NCBI GenBank assembly: GCA_027596945.1
Contig: JADGJH010001166.1
Location: 1 to 11,584, forward strand
DNA: 11,584 nucleotides
Source: Physocladia obscura
Taxonomy: Eukaryota; Chytridiomycota; Chytridiomycetes; Chytridiales; Chytriomycetaceae
Reading direction: 5' to 3'
The translations under genes were made by a program, and so were the position numbers. Below are positions 7,022 through 11,584 of the stretch, piece by piece (position 1 is the first letter of the stretch; every line of letters begins with the position of its first letter). Under the pieces are notes generated by a model. The model was given only the letters and a program-made list of their open reading frames with translations, was not told where the DNA came from and ran no database searches.

Positions 7022-8296
7022 ATGGATTGCTTGCACGAAGGACAAGAGCTTTTGATCGGACAGCAGATAACCAGTGAGTCCAACAGGTTCCGCTTTGTCA
7101 TGCAAGGCGATGGCAATGCAGTCCGCTACGACCGCGACTTTGGAGTGGAGGCCGCATGGGCGACAGGCACTGACAACAGCGGCGCCACGCGGATCGTGAT
7201 GCAGCGCGACGGGAACTTGTGCGTGTACGATTCGCAGGCCGTCTGCAAGTGGGCCTCAGATACGTGGCGCCACGGGAAAGGTGGGGGAAATAGTTTCCGT
7301 CTCGTCATGCAGAACGATGGCAATCTTGTTATTTACAAGAACGGCGCTGAGCCAATTTGGTCTTCTAACACGGAAATGTATTGGCGTTTGGGTACCTTGG
7401 ACAGAAGAAGAGACGAGTCGTTTAATCGTGCTGATCACAACATTATCATCGACAAGATTGATGGCGAATCTGTCGTCCAAATTGAATGTTGGCTTGTGCA
7501 TCTCAACAGTAAGATTGATGGCCAAAGCGTGGTTTCCATACGCGCTTTTGGGACTGGAAGAATTTGTGTTCAAGGGAAGATTGATGGCAAATCTAAAGTT
7601 TCCTTTAATGCTCCAAATTGCGATATTGTTATTGCTGACAAGGTGGATGGATCGTCTTCTGTTCTTGCAACATGCAAGTCATTGGCAGTTCATGGAAAAG
7701 TCGATGGCCAAGCATTTGTTGCATGCACAGGACCAATATCTGTTCGTGAAGGCGTACACGGAGATTCTGTGGTTCGTGAGAATCAAGAGCGTACCACTCC
7801 TCCTCTGAAGTTGTTCACAGATCAAGACAGCAACAAGAAAATCAAGTTTGCACAAGTCTACAAGATCCCGTTGGGAGTCACTGAATGGCTTCGCATTGGC
7901 ATTAACGTTGTGTTTCCTTTCACTGTTGCGTTCCCGACACCTGAGCACAGATACATTGTCTTGCAAGTTGATCATGATTCACAGTGTGATTCGTATTGGT
8001 GTTTGCAGAAACATAATGATGGCGCCGTGACTGTGAGACGCTTTTTTGATGCAATTAGTGCAAAAGAAAATGGCTATGAAGCATGTGGAAAAATGTGTGC
8101 TGGCAATTGGGGTTCGATTTCGAAAGTTTATGATGTGAGAGTCAAGTCCATCACTCTTGGAGATTTGTACATGAACATTGAGAAAGATGAAAATCATGGT
8201 TATGACTTGATTTTCAACAATTGCCATGGGTTGGTTGAAAGACAGGAAAATTTTTTGGGAAATAATACACCTCTTCGCGATGGTGATATCAACTAA
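7022..8296 (+). CDS. Bulb-type lectin with KIDG beta-solenoid repeats and putative papain-like C-terminal domain
   Basis: This is the only intact gene: 424 residues, one uninterrupted exon, from ATG 7022 (G at +4) to TAA 8294-8296. Residues about 4-118 are a B-lectin beta-prism. It has three QxDxNxVxY mannose-site motifs (QGDGNAVRY 28-36, QRDGNLCVY 61-69, QNDGNLVIY 97-105), and each module closes with W(A/S)xxT (Trp 46, 77, 113). The second site has Cys for Val. Residues about 140-252 hold six K(I/V)DG(x)(S/A) repeats starting near 145, 164, 186, 207, 226 and 244 (the last degenerate, GVHG), spaced 18-22 residues. I infer a small parallel beta-solenoid. Residues about 270-414 end in a YDLIFNNCHGL motif (Cys 401), with His 309 about 92 residues earlier. 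This order suits a permuted NlpC/P60 or LRAT-like fold, but that is inference. No signal peptide or membrane segment is seen, so a cytoplasmic mannose-binding protein is likely. Its 5' third is strikingly GC-rich. Confidence 0.9.
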   Translation: MDCLHEGQELLIGQQITSESNRFRFVMQGDGNAVRYDRDFGVEAAWATGTDNSGATRIVMQRDGNLCVYDSQAVCKWASDTWRHGKGGGNSFRLVMQNDGNLVIYKNGAEPIWSSNTEMYWRLGTLDRRRDESFNRADHNIIIDKIDGESVVQIECWLVHLNSKIDGQSVVSIRAFGTGRICVQGKIDGKSKVSFNAPNCDIVIADKVDGSSSVLATCKSLAVHGKVDGQAFVACTGPISVREGVHGDSVVRENQERTTPPLKLFTDQDSNKKIKFAQVYKIPLGVTEWLRIGINVVFPFTVAFPTPEHRYIVLQVDHDSQCDSYWCLQKHNDGAVTVRRFFDAISAKENGYEACGKMCAGNWGSISKVYDVRVKSITLGDLYMNIEKDENHGYDLIFNNCHGLVERQENFLGNNTPLRDGDIN

Positions 8297-8410
8297 AACT
8301 TCGATTTTTTCATGTTAATTTCAAATGACAGTTGTGTTTGTGGCTTTCCTGAAGAAATAAGCTCTTAGTTGCATCAAATACACTTACTGCTAATTTCAAA
8401 ATGTTTGAGA

Positions 8411-8425
8411 AATAAAATCAATAAA
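8411..8425 (+). terminator. Polyadenylation signals of the lectin gene
   Basis: Two AATAAA hexamers lie at 8411-8416 and 8420-8425, about 115-125 bases after the lectin stop, in AU-rich sequence. They are in the right place for the 3' end of that transcript. The hexamer is common in AT-rich DNA, so position is the main support. Confidence 0.55.
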
Positions 8426-9034
8426 ATCCAAATTTTCAAAAAATGTATATACTCTAGTATACTTGGATATGCTGGCCTTTGTCATTCTCTGCTAAACTGA
8501 TACAACTTGCAGGGACTATCAGTTTGATGAATTTCCCAATATTGTCACTTCACCAGTAGACTTGCAACGTGAGGAAATTGAGGCTGGTTCAGACAATAAG
8601 TCCAATATCAATGACCAGCAAAGCGCCAAGAACTTCTGTGCACTGTGCAAAATGTGTCTGACTTGTCAAAAAAAATCAAAAAAACAATTTAAATGAAAAC
8701 ACAACCATCAAATCAACAGCAGTCAAAATTGTTGGAATACCACTGGTTGAATTTCTCAAGCACCATAAAGTTGTTGTTACTGAAAAGCATGGTGCCAATG
8801 AAACTGTAAATCTTTGCAATGTTCTAAACAATTGCTACAAAAAATACTGTAACTGGAAGCTGACAAAGACTGGCAAATTGATCATTTCTCAAATCAAAGA
8901 AAGCAATGCTGATCCATTGCAGAAAATTTCTCATGTCAAGGAACACCAATTTTTTACCTTGACATCATCTGGCTATAATAAATGCAAAAGAGTCAAAAAT
9001 TCCATAGAAGATATTGATGATGATCAAGAAAATA

Positions 9035-9110
9035 GTATGTCAATGTTTCTTTATTGAACTTTTTATTTGTAATCAAACTGTAAGATTAGATTATGTGTCA
9101 ATAGTGATAG
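9035..9110 (+). other. 76-bp GT-AG intron
   Basis: The donor is A|GTATGT at 9035 and the acceptor GTGATAG ends at 9110. Before it, the frame reads ...DDDQEN plus one base; after it, two bases complete the codon and the frame continues YQILSGKDSF. The phase fit and the stop inside the unspliced frame (TGA 9057-9059) support real splicing in the ancestor of this sequence. Confidence 0.6.
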
Positions 9111-9374
9111 CCTATCAGATTCTTTCTGGAAAAGACAGCTTCATAGAACCCAAACAAACAAAGCTTGACGTCATGACTGAATGGAATCCAGATTCCTGGG
9201 ACAGCAACAACTGTTATTACTCTGAATCAATGTCAAAAAATGCTCCAGTTTTTACTGTTCAAAATCTGAATCACTAAGAAAGCATTTTCCAATATTAAAA
9301 AAACATGTGTTTATTGTGCAAAAATCAAGAGCAGACTGATAAAAATATTTCTTTGTTGTAATTCTCACATGCAC

Positions 9375-9395
9375 AAAAAAAAAAAAAAAAAAAAA
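9375..9395 (+). repeat. A21 homopolymer run
   Basis: Twenty-one adenines in a row lie inside an open frame, where they encode seven lysines directly after a Cys/His cluster. Such a run is prone to slippage in replication and sequencing, so the local frame is uncertain. Confidence 0.9.
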
Positions 9396-10089
9396 GCAAA
9401 AGGAAAAACTGCAGATCTGAGTTGCAAAGTTGGATTTGTTGTGGAAAAGAATCCTACTATTCAGTTTGGCCACAAGCTTGATGAAAAATACAAGAACTAT
9501 TGCTCATTGAATCCTAACAGTTGTGTGCATAGATTTTTTGATAAAAAACTGGGTCATTTGGATTTGACAGTGTCAATGAAAGCTTTTTGGATTCAACATC
9601 TGGTTGGTAAGCCACATTTTCAGAAATTTTGATAACACAGATCAGATTGCAAAAACTCCTGGAGTCAACATCAATTGGGTTCATTAGGCAACTTGAAATA
9701 CCGCATTCCAGGATTGAAATCCACATTTAGCCCAACATGTGCCACAGCATTGCTGCCTGCTGAAATTAAGGGGTCTTCAACAGTTTCAACAGTGATGACA
9801 AAATCAATTTGTTTGTACAAAATCAACAAACAAACTGGCAAAGCACAGCCATTGAATGGAGTTGCAATTGTTGAAAAAAATGATACATTAATTACCATGC
9901 TCAAAAACCAAGCTTCCATCATCTGTGCCAAAAAAGTTGCTCATGGTATGGGATCTAGATGATACAGAAATTCAAATATTTTTTGAGGCTTTATTACTTG
10001 ACACTTTGTGAAACCTGCAACTTGAATTCTTATCAAAACAAAAGATCCAATCATAATGGAAAATTTTGAATACTGGCACATATCATCAA

Positions 10090-10338
10090 CTATGTAATAA
10101 AAAAATTAAATGCTTTTTCTCTTCCATGTCTATACATAGTTTGCATGACAGAAACTTTTTTATGCTTTTGTAAATATGATTTTAACATTGCAAAACATTG
10201 CTCAATCTGTTTAGTTTTTATTTTGATTTGAAAATTAATCACAAGCTGAATGGATCTTACCAGATTCATGCCAGGAGAATAAGGAGGAAGAAATAATAAA
10301 ATGACTCCAACTGCCTCAGATGCCTTTATTGACCACAC
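10090..10338 (-). pseudogene. C-terminal fragment of IS630/Tc1-type DDE transposase
   Basis: The minus strand encodes ASEAVGVILLFLPPYSPGMN, an interruption, then IEQCFAMLKSYLQKHKKV and a short tail to a TAG stop at 10092-10090. PPYSPxxNxIE is the hallmark of the DDE_3 / Tc1-mariner superfamily, and the Glu (10203-10201) is the third catalytic acidic residue. The interruption (10260-10207) is a 54-bp GT-AG intron. The first two acidic residues and the DNA-binding domain are not visible upstream on that strand (10340-10560), where only stops and a TCTATTTAT-like low-complexity stretch appear. The fragment is therefore non-functional unless more exons lie far upstream. Confidence 0.75.
10207..10260 (-). 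other. 54-bp GT-AG intron inside the transposase motif
   Basis: On the minus strand GTAAGA follows the codons for GMNL and AAACTAAACAG precedes those for IEQCF, phase 0. Splicing restores the family-typical spacing between PPYSP and the catalytic IE. The insert is a multiple of three and has no stop, so it also translates through. Confidence 0.75.
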
Positions 10339-11061
10339 TTACCTGTTTCTATTTATTCTATCTATTCTATCAGATCTATTTATCTTCAGAGCATGTAGAA
10401 TGCTATTTTGGCTATTCTTGGGGATCTATCCAGGGTTCAGGTATTTCCCAAGTTCATTCTGGACCTATTCACATTAATTTGCTGTGGTGAGTCTCAATTA
10501 TCTAATGCAGATGTTGTACAGTCAGTTTACTGACTCTTCATTGCTTACCAGCTTTGGTTGATGCATGATTTTGCTGATGGACTGATTTTGAGCTGATGGA
10601 CCAGCTTTGGGCTGATGATTAAGCTTTGCTTGATGATCTTGCTGTTGCAATAAAATGGACAGGAAAGGCACAACAATGCCACATGAATTTGAACTATTTG
10701 ATATTTTTATTGAGCAATACAGGGTTAGGGTTGAAACTAGAAGTTTTTTACTAAAAATTTTAACAAGTGCCATATAAAAAATTCAACTAGAAGCTGCAGG
10801 TGCAGGATTCAACTTATGCCTTCAGTAAAACTAGATTTTTGTTGGAGATGCAGTGAATTTCTGTCTTTTAGCAATTTGTATTACATTTTTTACATTTAAT
10901 AATTTCTTTTTGTTGTTTTGGTCCACTTCTCAAAAAAAATCTTCTTGAGATTTTTAGGTGGAGTTGGTTCTGGGCTTTTATGTTGATTAAGGAGAACTAT
11001 AAAAGGGTTTTTATTTTTTAAATAAAAACTAGTTTAAATATTATTAAATGCAATAATTTGA
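10339..11061. other. AT-rich stretch with low-complexity patches, no supported gene
   Basis: TCTATT-rich sequence lies at about 10345-10385. A degenerate repeat built from GCTGATG / GATGATC-like words covers about 10550-10640. The minus-strand frame at 10773-10522 crosses that repeat and looks incidental: its product is rich in Q, H, K and S from the repeat words. I see no other motif. Confidence 0.4.
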
Positions 11062-11274
11062 CAAAATGCCAGAATTGCTCCAGAAAATAAAAAAAATTCT
11101 GAAGACCCAGTAATAGAGATTGGAGCCATATTTACCACAATACTACTTGATTCAATTGAAATTCAAAAAACAAAAGCCAAAAATGCTTTTAGTGAAAATC
11201 AGGTTTTTTCAGGTAAATCAATAATAAAGAAAAGAGAATTTCCACTGAAAAATCCTTACCACATACAATCATAA
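11062..11274 (+). pseudogene. Coding-like fragment ending in KNPYHIQS
   Basis: An open frame without an ATG runs from just after TGA 11059-11061 to TAA 11272-11274. Its middle reads EDPVIEIGAIFTTILLDSIE and its end KKREFPLKNPYHIQS, which matches the minus-strand peptide near 1780-1830, including the shared stop. A CAG|GTAAAT donor-like site lies at 11209-11217. No family is recognised. It may belong to the same unknown repeat family as the left copy. Confidence 0.35.
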
Positions 11275-11288
11275 CATAGATTGCTACA
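11217..11288 (-). repeat. Dispersed inverted repeat, right copy
   Basis: On the minus strand this matches plus-strand 1761-1833. It keeps the GTAAGG donor-like block but has ATTG where the left copy has the CTAG acceptor, and it differs by small indels. Confidence 0.65.
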
Positions 11289-11365
11289 CATGCCCTTTAT
11301 GTCTGGTAGATCACCAAGCCCAACAAACAAGTGTAAGAAAATACTTAGACTTTTTTTGGTGTTGA

Positions 11366-11521
11366 TTTTCATCTGTCTCTGCTCCTGCCAAGTATTTGTC
11401 TCTTACTGTCAAGAATAAAGATGATGGAATTTCAACTTTACCAGCATCTTTTCCAAGTTGTGTTTTTGTTCAACAAATTGATAAAATCGCTCAAGAAATT
11501 GAGTTGGGCAAAATTGCTTAA
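11366..11521 (+). other. Short coding-like fragment
   Basis: The plus frame is open for 51 codons from after TGA 11363-11365 to TAA 11519-11521. It includes APAKYLSLTVKNKDDG and ends QQIDKIAQEIELGKIA, a helix-like charged tail. It is too short to identify. It may be the next exon of the fragment at 11062-11274. Confidence 0.25.
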
Positions 11522-11584
11522 TATAATAAAATTATTTTTAGATAGACAAATTATTAGAATTGTTTTATGATCCCTGTATTATGT

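Larger units (their letters stand above)
8496..9962 (+). pseudogene. Unidentified interrupted multi-exon gene or element relic
   Basis: A plus-strand coding trail runs through four linked segments. The first (8496-8696) follows an acceptor-like CTTGCAG (to 8512) and ends in a C-x2-C-x2-C-x2-C cluster (FCALCKMCLTC). It passes into the next frame within two A-runs (8667-8683). That frame stays open to a GTATGT donor at 9035. Removing 9035-9110 joins it in phase to a segment ending at TAA 9275-9277. A further frame, open from 9258 to 9632, contains TCVYC and later CCNSHMH (Cys/His spacing like a zinc ribbon), then seven Lys from an A21 run. After stops at 9630-9635 the same frame is open again to 9962. 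Composition (many K, N, S, T and acidic residues) looks protein-like throughout. I recognise no family; a transposon-encoded zinc-binding protein is possible but unproven. One-base breaks could also be sequencing errors. Confidence 0.5.

Noticed and set aside
6737..7105. 122-codon minus-strand frame over the lectin start
   Set aside because: It overlaps the lectin coding sequence antisense and shows no motif.
7256..7975. Several long frames on both strands inside the lectin gene
   Set aside because: They are shadows of the intact coding sequence, whose motifs are unambiguous.
10722..10735. CAGGGTTAGGGTT, telomere-like
   Set aside because: There are fewer than two TTAGGG units, which is not an array.

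Overview
This is eukaryotic DNA from an organism I cannot name. It is AT-rich, with long non-coding stretches. Several GT-AG introns of about 41 to 76 bp can be read directly, AATAAA signals follow the one intact gene, and nothing looks like a bacterial operon. Short introns and a cytoplasmic-type bulb lectin would suit a protist, a fungus or a small invertebrate. TGA and TAA both behave as stops, so the standard code fits.

Layout. Positions 1-1000 show no convincing gene; a cluster of TTTGAAAT/ATTTCAAA palindromes lies at about 790-900. Positions 1000-2250 hold coding-like fragments that are readable on both strands and broken by stops. One 73-bp segment (1761-1833) recurs inverted at 11217-11288. 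On the minus strand 2853-2248 is an unidentified basic protein exon. Upstream of it, 2880-3248 carries two diverged tandem copies of a GC-richer unit that folds into hairpins. Positions 3500-4000 are ambiguous coding-like sequence. Positions 4160-5226 (minus) are a decayed Ty1/copia-like Gag-protease relic with a CCHC zinc knuckle. Positions 5715-6512 (plus) are a decayed retroviral-type DDE integrase.

The only intact gene is at 7022-8296 (plus). It encodes 424 residues in three parts: a three-fold mannose-binding bulb-lectin domain, a beta-solenoid-like block of six K(I/V)DG repeats, and a C-terminal domain with a late Asn-Asn-Cys-His motif that suggests a permuted NlpC/P60- or LRAT-like papain fold. 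No signal peptide is visible, so an intracellular glycan-recognition protein is my best inference.

Downstream, 8496-9962 (plus) is an unidentified interrupted coding region with a clean 76-bp intron, a homopolymer frameshift and two Cys clusters. Positions 10090-10338 (minus) are the C-terminal end of an IS630/Tc1-type DDE transposase carrying a 54-bp intron in its most conserved motif. The right end (11062-11521) has further coding-like fragments.

The elements around the lectin gene are mostly dead copies of several unrelated families, so it sits as a single functional gene in a transposon graveyard. I see no operon-like cooperation between neighbours.
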